NCBI RefSeq assembly: GCF_011405515.1
Contig: NZ_AP022671.1
Coordinates: forward strand, 1,550,001 to 1,614,000
Source: Nitrospira sp. KM1
GTDB taxonomy: Bacteria; Nitrospirota; Nitrospiria; Nitrospirales; Nitrospiraceae
DNA length: 64,000 nucleotides
Direction of reading: 5' to 3'
Below the pieces are notes generated by a model. The model was not told the DNA's origin. It was given only the letters and a program-made list of their open reading frames with translations, and made no database searches. Below are positions 8,629 through 17,694 of the stretch, in pieces (within the stretch, counting starts at the first letter, position 1; each line of letters begins with the position of its first letter). A program made the position numbers and the translations under genes.

Positions 8629-10333
8629 AGTGTGACTCGTCCGCACTGGGCCGTAGGTCTCGAAGACGCAGCTGAATTCTATCGTATCCGTTCCAATGGT
8701 TCAGTTCAGGGATAAACGCCAAGTCGACCGGGACACGGGATGCGATCCCCCGATCCATCAGCGACTTCATGCCGAACCCAATGGTATCGAACGGAACGGA
8801 GCCCTGTTGCCTTACAGTCAGTTTCAAATGCTTGTCCCCGACCGTTCGAGCGTCCATGACCTCCAGTCTTTTCACTGCAAAAGTCGGCTCCGGATTACCT
8901 GCACCGAACGGGTGCAACGCGCCGATCTCTTTAATCAATTTAGTCGTCACATCGGATAACCGTAGCTCCGCATCGATGTGCAGGGTCGGCACCGATCTGC
9001 CGTTGATTGCCCATGTTCGCGCCACATCTTCGAATCGCGCACGAAACTGGTCGAGCCGAAACTCCTGAATGGTGACACCCGCTGCACTTGGGTGCCCGCC
9101 GAATGCGTCCAGAAGGTCTCTGCATGCCGCGAGCCCTTGGTAGAGATCAAAATTTCCTGTCGTGCGGGCGGATCCCTTGCCAACTCCTGTTTCATCAATG
9201 GCAATGGCAATCGCCGGACAATGGAATCGATCAACCAAGCGGGCGGCGATGATACCCACCACCCCGACGTGCCAACGTCTGGATGCCAGAACCAGGGCGG
9301 AAGGGGCCTCCTGTTGCGTCGCCAGTTCGACCGCTTCTGCCATCATGCCCGCCTCGATTTTCTGCCGCTCCCGGTTCAATCGTTCCAGCCGCTCCGCAAG
9401 TTCCTGCGCCTCCGCTGCCGACTCCGTCGTCAACAGCTGTATCCCCAACATCGCATGATCCAAGCGGCCTGCGGCGTTCAATCGAGGAGCAAGCTTGAAT
9501 GCGATCGTCTCGGCTGTGCAGTCGCGCACCACCCCTGCCACCTGCTTGAGTGCGCGAATGCCGCATCGGGCCCCTCGCGAGAGTTGCGCCAGCCCATCGC
9601 GGACATACCCGCGATTTTCGTCATGCAGCGGCACGACATCCGCAATCGTTGCCAGCGCGACCAGATCCAACAGGGACTCAAGGGGAATTCCCGCTTCCCC
9701 GTACCGCATGACATAGGCTTGCGCAACTTTATAGGCCAATCCCGCAGAGCAGAGACCTTTGAACGGGTACTGCGCATCGGACCGATGCGGATTCATGATC
9801 GCTACTGCGGAGGGCATCATGTCTTCCGTCTGATGATGATCGGTCACGATCACGTCCATTCCAAGACTGGCCGCTCGCGCGATTTCACGATGCGAAGTCG
9901 TTCCGCAATCGGATGTCACAAGAAGCGTAACGCCCCCGGCATGCAATTGTTCGATGGCATGCACATTGAGCCCATAGCCTTCCCGCTGCCGATGCGGGAC
10001 ATACGCCCGCACCTGCGCGCCAAGCGAGCGAAAGAATGAGAGGTAGAGGCTCGTAGCGGACATACCGTCGACATCGTAATCTCCATAGAAACAAATGGAT
10101 TCGTACGACCGCACCGCTTGATGGAGCCTTTCAATGGCCCTTCCCATGTCGGGGATCAGAAATGGATCGTGCGACAGGCAGTGCGACATCCACGAAGAGG
10201 CCTGGGCCAACGTGGTGACTCCACGCGCCACTAATAACGATGCCGTGACGGTCGAAATCGACAGTCCTTGAGCAAGGTTGGCGCGATGGGTGAGATCAAT
10301 ATCACGGAAGACCCAGAGCCTAGATTTCATCAT
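8618..10333 (-). CDS. recJ: Single-stranded-DNA-specific exonuclease RecJ
   Basis: This 571-residue 5'-3' single-strand exonuclease acts in recombination and mismatch or base-excision repair. DHH-superfamily motifs are present in order: YGDYDVDGMSATS, VTSDCGTT, VTDHHQTED, LVALATIADVVPL and, in the DHHA1 part, FGGHPSAAGVTI. Length is normal for RecJ. The gene is the first of a two-gene unit with relA, reading from a promoter at 10388-10416. Coupling of a repair nuclease with stringent-response control is common in several phyla and no function beyond that is implied. Confidence 0.95.
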   Translation of the reverse strand: MMKSRLWVFRDIDLTHRANLAQGLSISTVTASLLVARGVTTLAQASSWMSHCLSHDPFLIPDMGRAIERLHQAVRSYESICFYGDYDVDGMSATSLYLSFFRSLGAQVRAYVPHRQREGYGLNVHAIEQLHAGGVTLLVTSDCGTTSHREIARAASLGMDVIVTDHHQTEDMMPSAVAIMNPHRSDAQYPFKGLCSAGLAYKVAQAYVMRYGEAGIPLESLLDLVALATIADVVPLHDENRGYVRDGLAQLSRGARCGIRALKQVAGVVRDCTAETIAFKLAPRLNAAGRLDHAMLGIQLLTTESAAEAQELAERLERLNRERQKIEAGMMAEAVELATQQEAPSALVLASRRWHVGVVGIIAARLVDRFHCPAIAIAIDETGVGKGSARTTGNFDLYQGLAACRDLLDAFGGHPSAAGVTIQEFRLDQFRARFEDVARTWAINGRSVPTLHIDAELRLSDVTTKLIKEIGALHPFGAGNPEPTFAVKRLEVMDARTVGDKHLKLTVRQQGSVPFDTIGFGMKSLMDRGIASRVPVDLAFIPELNHWNGYDRIQLRLRDLRPSADESHYDA

Positions 10334-10387
10334 ACCCCGGAATCGAGTCTGAGCCTATGTGTGATGTAACTGACTGAGATTAAAGGG

Positions 10388-10416
10388 ATAGTATAAGGGA
10401 TACATCCCTTTGTCAA
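10388..10416 (-). promoter_or_regulatory. recJ-relA promoter with palindromic spacer
   Basis: On the minus strand TTGACA (10411-10416) and TACTAT (10388-10393) are separated by exactly 17 bases. Fourteen of these form the perfect inverted repeat AAGGGAT-GT-ATCCCTT (10395-10410). A further ATCCCTTT-type half-site lies just downstream at about 10382-10389. The placement between -35 and -10 is that of an operator for a repressor or a MerR-style activator. The binding protein is unknown. Confidence 0.65.
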
Positions 10417-10499
10417 ACTCGGTTCATCAAGTCGGCTGGAAACAGTGAACGAGTGCGGTGCGAGTCAGCGGGCGGGCAGGTGAGGAGAACGACACGCGG

Positions 10500-10697
10500 T
10501 CATTCTCCTCCCTTTTGAACATAGTTCTTTACAAATTCTTCGGCATTCTGCTCCAGAACGTCGTCAATTTCGTCGACGAGCTTATCGATATCTTCTTTTA
10601 GTTTCTTTCCGGTCTCGACCACTTTGGGGTTGGCCTTGACCTCGTCCTTCCCTTGCGGCTCTCGTCTGGGTTCTTGCTTGCGCTCCTGTTTTTCCAT
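10500..10697 (-). CDS. pup: Prokaryotic ubiquitin-like protein Pup
   Basis: This 65-residue protein has a charged, disordered N-terminal half and a C-terminal half, LVDEIDDVLEQNAEEF, closely resembling mycobacterial Pup. It ends YVQKGGE, the signature terminus. Pup is ligated through its C-terminal glutamate to lysines of proteins bound for the bacterial proteasome. Here the last residue is already Glu, so the deamidation step done by Dop on GGQ-ending Pup is not needed for ligation. A strong GGGAGGTG ribosome site precedes the ATG. No proteasome subunit, pafA, dop or mpa gene lies in the window, so those parts must be elsewhere. Confidence 0.9.
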   Translation of the reverse strand: MEKQERKQEPRREPQGKDEVKANPKVVETGKKLKEDIDKLVDEIDDVLEQNAEEFVKNYVQKGGE

Positions 10698-10762
10698 TCG
10701 AGCACCTCCCGTACAACTGGGACACTCTCGTGGGTTGGCCGGCAGCGTGATACCGTCGATTC

Positions 10763-10792
10763 ACCTTACTCCAGGGTTGTGAAAGCCGTCAA
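10763..10792 (-). promoter_or_regulatory. Possible promoter of pup
   Basis: Minus-strand TTGACG (10787-10792) and TAAGGT (10763-10768) with an 18-base spacer lie about 70 bases upstream of pup. The -35 is good and the -10 poor, so this is a weak candidate. Confidence 0.35.
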
Positions 10793-10823
10793 GTTGAGCG
10801 ACGATTTGCATTCTGCGCGGCGA

Positions 10824-12878
10824 CTACACAATCAGCGACACAATCAACAACGCCACGATATTGATGACTTTGATCATGGGATTGACGGCCGGCCCCGCAG
10901 TATCCTTATACGGATCTCCAACCGTGTCTCCTGTCACTGCCGCCTTATGCGTATCGGTTCCCTTCTTTCCCTGCTCTTCGATATATTTCTTGGCGTTATC
11001 CCAGGCCCCCCCGCCGCTGGTCATCGAAATGGCCACGAACAAGCCCGTGACGATACTGCCCACCAGCATTCCGCCGAGTGCCTGAGGGCCGAGGATTATC
11101 CCGACTATGATTGGCGAGATGACCGGGATCAGACCTGGGATCATCATTTTTTGAATGGCCGCCTGCGTCACGATGTCGACGCAGGTGCCGTATTCAGGTT
11201 TGCCAGTCCCCTCCATGATGCCTTTGATCGTACGGAACTGCCTGCGGACCTCCTCCACGATCAGACCGCCGGCTTCACCCACCGCTTTGAGGCACAGCGC
11301 GCCGAAGAGAAATGGGAGCATGCCGCCCAGAAACAATCCGACGAGGACTTTGGGATCAGACAAATCGAATGCCGCCAGCGCAGGGTTATGCGCGGCCACT
11401 TCACGTGAATACTCGGCAAACAGGACAACCGCCGCAAGGCCGGCCGATCCGATCGCATAGCCCTTGGTCACCGCCTTCGTCGTGTTCCCGACAGCATCTA
11501 GCGGATCGGTAATGTCTCGGACTTCTTTCCCCAAATGAGACATCTCGGCAATCCCCCCGGCGTTGTCGGTGATCGGACCGAACGCGTCGATCGCCACGAC
11601 GATTCCAGCCATCGACAACATCGACACAGCCGCCACGGCCACTCCGTATAACCCTCCCGAAGCCGCCCCACCGCAAATCCAGAAGCTCCCGAGGATGGCC
11701 GCCGCAATCACCAATACCGGTGCAGCCGTTGATTGCATGCCCACGGCCAGACCCGCAATCACATTCGTCGCATGCCCTGTTTCACTGGCCTTTGCGATGT
11801 CCTTGACCGGAGCGAAACTCTTGGACGTGTAGTAATCGGTGATGAACACGAGCGCCAGGGTCACGATGAGTCCGATGAGCGCCGCGACGTAGTAACTCAT
11901 CCCATTGACACCTCCGACGCCGTCCATAATTTGTGAGGTAATCGGATAAAAGGCCACGGCAGCGATGCCACCTGCGACGAATAGGCCCTTGTACAAGGCC
12001 GGCATAATTTCCCCGCCAGGACTGACTTTCACAAACAGGATTCCGATGATGGTGGCAAAAATCGTGACGCCACCGAGGGCCAGGGGATAAAGAATTGGCG
12101 CGCTTTGCCCCTTGAACATGGTATAGGCCAGCACCATGGCCGCCACCGTCGTCACCGCATACGTTTCGAACAGATCAGCGGCCATCCCGGCACAATCGCC
12201 GACGTTGTCACCAACGTTGTCCGCAATGACGGCCGGATTGCGAGGATCGTCCTCAGGAATTCCGGCTTCGACTTTGCCGACGAGGTCGGCCCCGACGTCC
12301 GCCGCCTTCGTATAGATTCCCCCGCCGACTCGTGCAAATACGGAGATGAGACTGCCTCCGAATCCAAGGCTCAACAATGCGTGGATGGCTTTCTCCTGTC
12401 CTGAGATGGACTGCGCGATCGTGTAGAACCCCGTAATGGCCAATAATCCCAGGCCGATCAGAAGCAGGCCGGTGACGGCGCCACCACGAAAAGCCACGGT
12501 CAAGGCGGCATTCATTCCACCATGCGCCGCTTGAGCCGTACGCACGTTGGCCCTGACCGCGATGATCATTCCCACGTAGCCGGCCAGAGCCGACGCACTG
12601 GCTCCGACAAGAAACCCGACCGCGGTAATCATGCCGAATTTTTCCGATACCGCCCCGGCCCCTGCGAGCGCCACGAAAAGAACCGCCGCCACCACGCCGA
12701 CCGTCTTGTATTGCCGGTTCATGTATGCTCCGGCACCTTCTTGAATCGCCTTGGCAATCTCCTGCATCTTCGCGTTGCCGGCGTCCAATTTGAACACCCA
12801 CATGGCGAGATAAAGTCCATAGACAATGCCGGCTATCGCCGCAATCAATGCAAATGTCACAATCGCTGAGTCGCTCAC
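10824..12878 (-). CDS. hppA: Membrane-bound H+-translocating pyrophosphatase (K+-independent type)
   Basis: This 684-residue protein has about sixteen membrane segments and hydrolyses pyrophosphate to pump ions out of the cytoplasm. Substrate loops are intact: [19 protein letters not shown], and near the end [16 protein letters not shown]. The subtype-deciding segment reads [20 protein letters not shown]. Lysine rather than alanine after GNTT is the mark of potassium-independent proton pumps in this family. Start [14 protein letters not shown] is preceded by a GAGGAGG-type site. It probably recovers energy from biosynthetic pyrophosphate or, run backwards, makes it from proton motive force. 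Confidence 0.95.
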   Translation of the reverse strand: MSDSAIVTFALIAAIAGIVYGLYLAMWVFKLDAGNAKMQEIAKAIQEGAGAYMNRQYKTVGVVAAVLFVALAGAGAVSEKFGMITAVGFLVGASASALAGYVGMIIAVRANVRTAQAAHGGMNAALTVAFRGGAVTGLLLIGLGLLAITGFYTIAQSISGQEKAIHALLSLGFGGSLISVFARVGGGIYTKAADVGADLVGKVEAGIPEDDPRNPAVIADNVGDNVGDCAGMAADLFETYAVTTVAAMVLAYTMFKGQSAPILYPLALGGVTIFATIIGILFVKVSPGGEIMPALYKGLFVAGGIAAVAFYPITSQIMDGVGGVNGMSYYVAALIGLIVTLALVFITDYYTSKSFAPVKDIAKASETGHATNVIAGLAVGMQSTAAPVLVIAAAILGSFWICGGAASGGLYGVAVAAVSMLSMAGIVVAIDAFGPITDNAGGIAEMSHLGKEVRDITDPLDAVGNTTKAVTKGYAIGSAGLAAVVLFAEYSREVAAHNPALAAFDLSDPKVLVGLFLGGMLPFLFGALCLKAVGEAGGLIVEEVRRQFRTIKGIMEGTGKPEYGTCVDIVTQAAIQKMMIPGLIPVISPIIVGIILGPQALGGMLVGSIVTGLFVAISMTSGGGAWDNAKKYIEEQGKKGTDTHKAAVTGDTVGDPYKDTAGPAVNPMIKVINIVALLIVSLIV

Positions 12879-13270
12879 GGCATATCCTCCTCGTGATTAG
12901 TCGAACCGTCTTATGTCACACGCTTTTCTGTGGCTTCAACCCATCCAAAGTACATGAGTGAGAGGGGGAAACCGTAGGGCGTGCGGTGGCGGCGCGGAGC
13001 TAACTGCCTGAAAATCCGGGCTATTCTATAGGGATGCCGGTGAAGGATCAAGGGGGAAACGCCTGCTGGGCCGTCCAGGTTGCGGCTGGATCCGGGTTTG
13101 TATTCTGTATAGAGATACTTTTGGAATCCCATGAAGACCTGGCCCGGTGTCCTCCAGTAGGCCGAGATCCAGCACAGCGCCGTCGATCACGCCGTGATAT
13201 CTGAGCTTTAACAGAGGCGGTCAGGTGAATGAGATTACCTCGTCCCCGGATGAATGCAGCGTATGCCATT
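12879..13270. other. Non-coding gap of 392 bases upstream of hppA
   Basis: No convincing gene is seen. The part next to hppA holds its GAGGAGG ribosome site and a weak minus-strand promoter candidate (TTGAAG, 18 bases, CATAAG, near 12914-12943). A 73-codon open frame at 12911-13132 has no ribosome site and no family features. The remainder runs to the stop of the next minus-strand gene and holds nothing I can identify. Confidence 0.5.
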
Positions 13271-14173
13271 TCAGCGTCCGCTCTTCTGGACGTCGAAGGC
13301 GAACCGCAGCTGGACCGCCCAATACTCCTGAATGAGTGTATGGCGGTCGAGGGGGCGATCCTGCTCCCGGTAGAAGCTGAGTTCCAAATCTCGCCAGCGC
13401 ATGGCGATGCCAAGTATCCAGTCCAGCTCGGTCGGGCTGACGACGTTCGAGGCGTCCCGGTCAGTAAACATGTTGGCATCGCCGAACAGCACGAACTTTT
13501 GCTTGTAGAGATCCAGGTCGAAGTGGGCGACGTAGCGGAAAAGCGCCCGTCCGGTATTGTCCGGTCTCGCAAAGTACGTCTGATTGTAATAAAGCCAACC
13601 GGCTCCGGCGTACGCCGTAAGATTGTTGTGAGGAAACATCTTCCGCCACCACGCCCAGTCCTCGATGGTTCGGATGCGATAGTTCACCAATCCGTCGGCA
13701 TACGCCTGGATGAGTCCGCTTTTGTCGAGCGGTGCGTCCCGTTCATACTGCACCCGCCAACTCCAATGATCGATGGTTCCTGTCAGACCATAGGTCTGAT
13801 CCCATTCAGTCAAGATGATCCAGCCCTTGTCCCGATCGGAGAAAAAGTTCTGATCGGAATAGAAGGTCACATACTTCTTGTAGAGATCTGTTTCCGCATG
13901 AAGCATATAGCGCATTCCCACTCGGCCCGTATTGTCTGGCCGCGCGGCAAACGACGGATTGGAAATGAATGCGCCGGTGAGAAAATAGCCGCCGATCAAT
14001 GATTCATCAATGGCATTTTCCGTACGCTCATCGCTCGTCTTCTCGAATTCCGGCAGCGGCCTGCCGTACTTCTCAAGCGCGAAGGCCTCACGGTCATGTC
14101 CCCACACCCCCAATAGGACGAAGGCAAGGCAGATGAGGTGAGCCAAATTGACATGCGTCGCTGCACGATTCAT
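13271..14173 (-). CDS. Exported beta-rich protein with two internal repeats
   Basis: This 300-residue protein has a signal peptide (MNRAATHVNLAHLICLAFVL, cleavage probably after EAFA). The mature part contains a duplication: residues 77-165 and 202-293 both begin ARPDNTGR. Both continue with a RY-x2-H, D-LYK, F-x5-F-DRD and P-LD order of conserved residues, and both end in aromatic-rich strands. Alternating aromatic and polar residues suggest a small outer-membrane barrel or beta sandwich. I do not recognise the family. An in-frame start at 14248 would overlap the preceding lipoprotein gene and lacks a clear ribosome site, and the start chosen here also has a weak one. Confidence 0.7.
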   Translation of the reverse strand: MNRAATHVNLAHLICLAFVLLGVWGHDREAFALEKYGRPLPEFEKTSDERTENAIDESLIGGYFLTGAFISNPSFAARPDNTGRVGMRYMLHAETDLYKKYVTFYSDQNFFSDRDKGWIILTEWDQTYGLTGTIDHWSWRVQYERDAPLDKSGLIQAYADGLVNYRIRTIEDWAWWRKMFPHNNLTAYAGAGWLYYNQTYFARPDNTGRALFRYVAHFDLDLYKQKFVLFGDANMFTDRDASNVVSPTELDWILGIAMRWRDLELSFYREQDRPLDRHTLIQEYWAVQLRFAFDVQKSGR

Positions 14174-14204
14174 AGAGGAGGGCACGACACTGCAAGGTGA
14201 GCAG

Positions 14205-14621
14205 CTACGGACCCAAACAGCGAGCGAAGATCTCTTCGCAATGGTCATCGTCCTGGTATGAGCTGGGCTCGCTCGTATACGTCACATTGCTGACACGATC
14301 GTCATCAAAGGCGATTATCGCACGACAGCCGTGGTGCACTTTCGCAAAGCTGCTCTTCGACCCAGCGAACGATTCTTCCAATTGCGACGCTTCCTTGTAA
14401 TAGACCAGCCGCGGTCGTCCCTCGTTCATATCGATACCGGCAGGACTTCCTGCGCAGGCCACCAGTTCCTTTTTGGTCTTTCCGACCAACGCGCGTTGCG
14501 CCGGATATCCATCTGAACCGGCAGAACCGGGCGATGCGCCCGTCGCACAGCCTGAGAGCACAACCAAGCCGCCATGCATGACGAGTATCCATGCTGGGAC
14601 GGCCTTCTTTAACTGATTCAT
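14205..14621 (-). CDS. Hypothetical lipoprotein
   Basis: This 138-residue protein has a lipoprotein signal peptide with lipobox LSGC near residue 24, so it should be acylated and anchored in a membrane. The mature part (VGKTKKELVACAGSPAGIDM, then DDRVSNVTYTSEPSS) looks like the small periplasmic fold seen in SmpA/OmlA-type lipoproteins. Cysteines in VACAG, HHGCRA and HCEEIFARCLG could form disulfides. It lies 31 bases upstream of the repeat-containing exported protein and is probably cotranscribed. The SmpA-like assignment is tentative. Confidence 0.7.
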   Translation of the reverse strand: MNQLKKAVPAWILVMHGGLVVLSGCATGASPGSAGSDGYPAQRALVGKTKKELVACAGSPAGIDMNEGRPRLVYYKEASQLEESFAGSKSSFAKVHHGCRAIIAFDDDRVSNVTYTSEPSSYQDDDHCEEIFARCLGP

Positions 14622-14723
14622 GGAGCCGGAGATTACTCCAGACCAGGCGGAAAGGAAAGTGTCACACAGGAGCGTTTGCGGGGGTTGGACTATTTTGCTA
14701 TAGTCCGCGCCGGTGCTCTAACG

Positions 14724-14978
14724 ATGGGACTCGAACCGAACTATATCATCGTGGATGGCCAGACCTTTAGCAAGGCAAAGTTGGCGCTGGACAACCATGT
14801 CTATAAGAACTGTCACATCGACGACTGCGATCTGTATTACAGCGGGGGGCAATACGAACTCCTCGATACCCATGTGACAAATTCCCGCCTGATTCTGAAC
14901 CATCCGGCCAAAGGTATGTATGCGGCCTTGCAGATTTTCAAGATGAAGTCGCCCAGCTCCAGAATCATTTCCGAATAA
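14724..14978 (+). CDS. Hypothetical protein
   Basis: This 84-residue protein starts MGLEPNYIIVDGQTFSKAKL. It has paired acidic-aromatic strands (NCHIDDCDLYYSGGQYELLD, then THVTNSRLILNH), suggesting a short pentapeptide-like or beta-helical fragment. There is no signal peptide. The frame is open from a TTG at 14676, but the ATG at 14724 fits the conserved-looking part better; neither start has a strong ribosome site. It is divergent from the lipoprotein gene and convergent with the amine oxidase. Function is unknown. Confidence 0.55.
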   Translation: MGLEPNYIIVDGQTFSKAKLALDNHVYKNCHIDDCDLYYSGGQYELLDTHVTNSRLILNHPAKGMYAALQIFKMKSPSSRIISE

Positions 14979-14982
14979 TCCG

Positions 14983-16332
14983 CTATTGCCCGCGGTATGA
15001 CACGCGGGACATCAATTGTTTGACCTCTGCCGCCGCACGAAATCCTGTTTCCACCGCACCATTCATGTACCCCTGCCAGCGCGTGCTGATGTGTTCCCCC
15101 GCGAACAGGATACGTCGATGCCGCCGGCCCAGTTGTTCGCGCAGGGTCGGATCGAACTCCGGCGTAAAGACGGCATACCCGCCGCAGGCCCATGGATCGT
15201 TCTCCCAGGTGATCACCCGGCTTCTCATCAATTGCGCATCGGCCGGGTGCAGCCACTCTAGCCTGGCTCTTATGCCCTGAGTCCGGCGATGGGACAGGAT
15301 ACGGCGGAGCGTGCCGCTTCCCCGGCCCCCCGCCATGAGGGTCAGAATCCCTGGCTGACCGGCCGATCCTTCATTTGCGTCCCAGATCGCACCGACCGGA
15401 CTGTCCGTGCCATACGCGCGCCCTCGCGCGTTGCTGTTCCAGAACCGGCGGTCGAATTGGAGCAGCGCTTTGGTCACTCGCCCGTACTTCAGGCTGGCGA
15501 TCGCTTTCGCCTGTTCTCTAGGCAACGCGGGCCGGATGCGGATCGCTCGCAGCGTGCTGGCGGGAAGAGCCAGCACCAAATAATCGCCTCTGGCGACAGA
15601 GCGGCGCCCTGTGTGATCCTGGATAGACACCCGAACGGATGCGCGATCTTGTTCGACCGCGACGACCTCGGAATCGAGATGCACCGCTTCGCCCAATTCC
15701 CCGGCCATCTTGTGCGGCAGCCGGTCATTCCCTCCCTCTATCCGGAACATCGCTTGTCGACCGGGAGAATCGCTTGCGAGTTGATCAATCAGCATGAGGA
15801 GAGACAACTCTTCGGGATCTGCGAGAAAGAATCCTCTGAGGCTACGGACGATCGCCCGGAGCGTCTTATCAGCCCGAATGTTGTTCAACCATTGTGCGAC
15901 AGAGCATGCGGCAATGTCCCTGACAGCCACACAGTTCCAGCGGTACTGCGCTGCCTCGTACTCTCTCACGAGTGGCGCCGCGGCTTCGGCAATCGCTTTC
16001 CACGCCCCGTCACCAGATAGAACCCTTGCCGTGCCGCCTGATCTCTCGAAGAGAGCAAAAGAGAATCCCCGACGCACGACTGGAGAGAGCGTCAGACCGA
16101 ACTCTTTCACCAATTGACGTATCTCTGTATGGGCATCATCGATAAACTCGGCTCCGGCCTCTGCATATTGACCGCTCGCAAACGTGTCTCGAACCGTCCA
16201 CACCCGCCCACCCACGCGCCCTCGCGCGTCAAAAACTGTCACCCTGAGACCGGACTTGGAGAGACGCACGGCAGCGGACAGCCCGGCCAAGCCGGCACCC
16301 ACGACAATGACAGAGACTGGTCGCATGCTCAT
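14983..16332 (-). CDS. FAD-dependent amine oxidase
   Basis: This 449-residue flavoprotein has the dinucleotide-binding motif VIVVGAGLAGLSAAVRLSKS and the following glutamate-equivalent region VFDARGRVGGRVWT, both typical of the monoamine-oxidase family. The C-terminal FAD-contact motif LFAGEHISTRWQGYMNGA is also intact. There is no signal peptide. It should oxidise an amine or a related substrate with oxygen or another acceptor. Substrate cannot be told, and neighbours give no hint. A second ATG at 16326 may be the true start. Confidence 0.88.
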   Translation of the reverse strand: MSMRPVSVIVVGAGLAGLSAAVRLSKSGLRVTVFDARGRVGGRVWTVRDTFASGQYAEAGAEFIDDAHTEIRQLVKEFGLTLSPVVRRGFSFALFERSGGTARVLSGDGAWKAIAEAAAPLVREYEAAQYRWNCVAVRDIAACSVAQWLNNIRADKTLRAIVRSLRGFFLADPEELSLLMLIDQLASDSPGRQAMFRIEGGNDRLPHKMAGELGEAVHLDSEVVAVEQDRASVRVSIQDHTGRRSVARGDYLVLALPASTLRAIRIRPALPREQAKAIASLKYGRVTKALLQFDRRFWNSNARGRAYGTDSPVGAIWDANEGSAGQPGILTLMAGGRGSGTLRRILSHRRTQGIRARLEWLHPADAQLMRSRVITWENDPWACGGYAVFTPEFDPTLREQLGRRHRRILFAGEHISTRWQGYMNGAVETGFRAAAEVKQLMSRVSYRGQ

Positions 16333-16427
16333 ATGCCCAGCCTACACGCACCTACCTCGCTAGGCTACTTGGCAGGTGGAGGAAGGGAGATGAACCCAAT
16401 GATAATTGAGACTCAGAAGAGAAGACG

Positions 16428-17684
16428 TTACTTAGAAATGGGAATATTTTCGGTTCGTTTGACGATTTCAATGGGTTGGAAGACGGGATCTTGAGCTCCT
16501 TTTGAAGATTCTGCTTCAATCCGCTGCAGAAAGGCGGGGGGACCGGTCACGGGAGCATAGCTCAGCGTCACGTCAACATCGAACGTCTTCGTATCTTTCG
16601 GAGTCGGAAAGGAGAATGTTTCGATGCGCAATTCCTCGGGCCTCAAGACAGTGTCCTCGAGCACCTTGACCGCTTCGAAATCGAATGGCGTGTTCTGCCC
16701 CTTGGCATCCTGATACGTCCGCCCATATACCCGCTTGTCAGAAAATACAGTTTTCAAGTTCTTGCCCTTGATATCGACATCGAGAATCACGCTAGCCCAA
16801 GCCGGATGAGTGGTCGGCAGATTGTGCGGCACGAGACTCTGGACCTTGACCGTCACCGTGGATTTGTCACCGTCGATGCTCGTCTTGACATCGAGCTTGG
16901 CGGCTTCCTGGCGAAGCTTCCCGATACGGCCAGGAAAGGTATGGTTGGCCACGGTGCGTTTCTTCTCCCCGTTGGCACTCTCGCCTGTTTGTTCGGGCAT
17001 GTGGCAGGACTGGCATTCTTTTCCCGCTTTGACGGCCTGACTCTGATCCCAGTTCCCGAGCAGATCATTCGCCTTGCCCAGATTCGCGGCGGAAGGCACC
17101 GATTGATGGCAGTTCAGACATAGATCGGATTTATGAAATAAACCGAGTTCCATAGACTGATGGGCCAGGTTTTGAGCGAAATCTTTGTACGGACCGTAGA
17201 GAATCTTGCTTCCCGGTGAGTCGTACTTGGGCTCAGGCGGCTGTTTCGTTCGATCGACTTGTTTGATCAAATGGCATTGCGCGCATGCCACCCCGTCCAT
17301 CTGGGGATCACCGGACTTTGCCTGATCGATGAATACTTGCACCTGTTCGGAAAATTCCCGCACATGCGGGGCGTGGCAACGGAAACACAAGGCCTTGTCC
17401 TTCCCTGCAGCGGAAGCCAGAAAGGCGTCGAGCGATGCCCGGAAAGCCGGAGAATGTATCGACTTTGACAGCGGAGACGTTTCCCACTCCTCGAAGACGC
17501 GTTCGTGGCAACGCTTGCATTTGCTGGAATTGGGAAACGCTTTCTCCATCGTGACCGGAGATTTACCGTCTTGCGCGAACCCTACGACATCCGCGAGATG
17601 GAACACGACCCAGGCGGTCAGAACCAAACCGGCCATGACGGCTGCGTAGACACCCCTGGAGTGGTGGCGACTGATGGGCATCAT
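16428..17684 (-). CDS. Pentaheme c-type cytochrome (c554-like family), paralog 1
   Basis: This 418-residue protein has an N-terminal membrane anchor or signal (GVYAAVMAGLVLTAWVVFHL) and five CxxCH heme sites: CKRCH, CFRCH, CAQCH, CLNCH and CQSCH, in the order typical of the cytochrome c554-like family. After the last heme comes a beta-rich C-terminal region of about 170 residues with no heme motif. It is the last gene of the nine-gene minus-strand operon and lies 10 bases downstream of a paralog with the same five-heme layout. It likely carries electrons between periplasmic partners. The donor and acceptor are unknown. Confidence 0.85.
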   Translation of the reverse strand: MMPISRHHSRGVYAAVMAGLVLTAWVVFHLADVVGFAQDGKSPVTMEKAFPNSSKCKRCHERVFEEWETSPLSKSIHSPAFRASLDAFLASAAGKDKALCFRCHAPHVREFSEQVQVFIDQAKSGDPQMDGVACAQCHLIKQVDRTKQPPEPKYDSPGSKILYGPYKDFAQNLAHQSMELGLFHKSDLCLNCHQSVPSAANLGKANDLLGNWDQSQAVKAGKECQSCHMPEQTGESANGEKKRTVANHTFPGRIGKLRQEAAKLDVKTSIDGDKSTVTVKVQSLVPHNLPTTHPAWASVILDVDIKGKNLKTVFSDKRVYGRTYQDAKGQNTPFDFEAVKVLEDTVLRPEELRIETFSFPTPKDTKTFDVDVTLSYAPVTGPPAFLQRIEAESSKGAQDPVFQPIEIVKRTENIPISK

Positions 17685-17694
17685 TGTGCTTGAA

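Noticed and set aside
8978-10039. Plus-strand open frame of 353 codons
   Set aside because: It lies wholly antisense to recJ, whose motifs are complete; the product has no family features and no ribosome site.
12911-13132. Minus-strand open frame of 73 codons between hppA and the repeat protein
   Set aside because: No ribosome site, unusual residue content (Arg- and Pro-rich) and overlap with the probable hppA promoter region.
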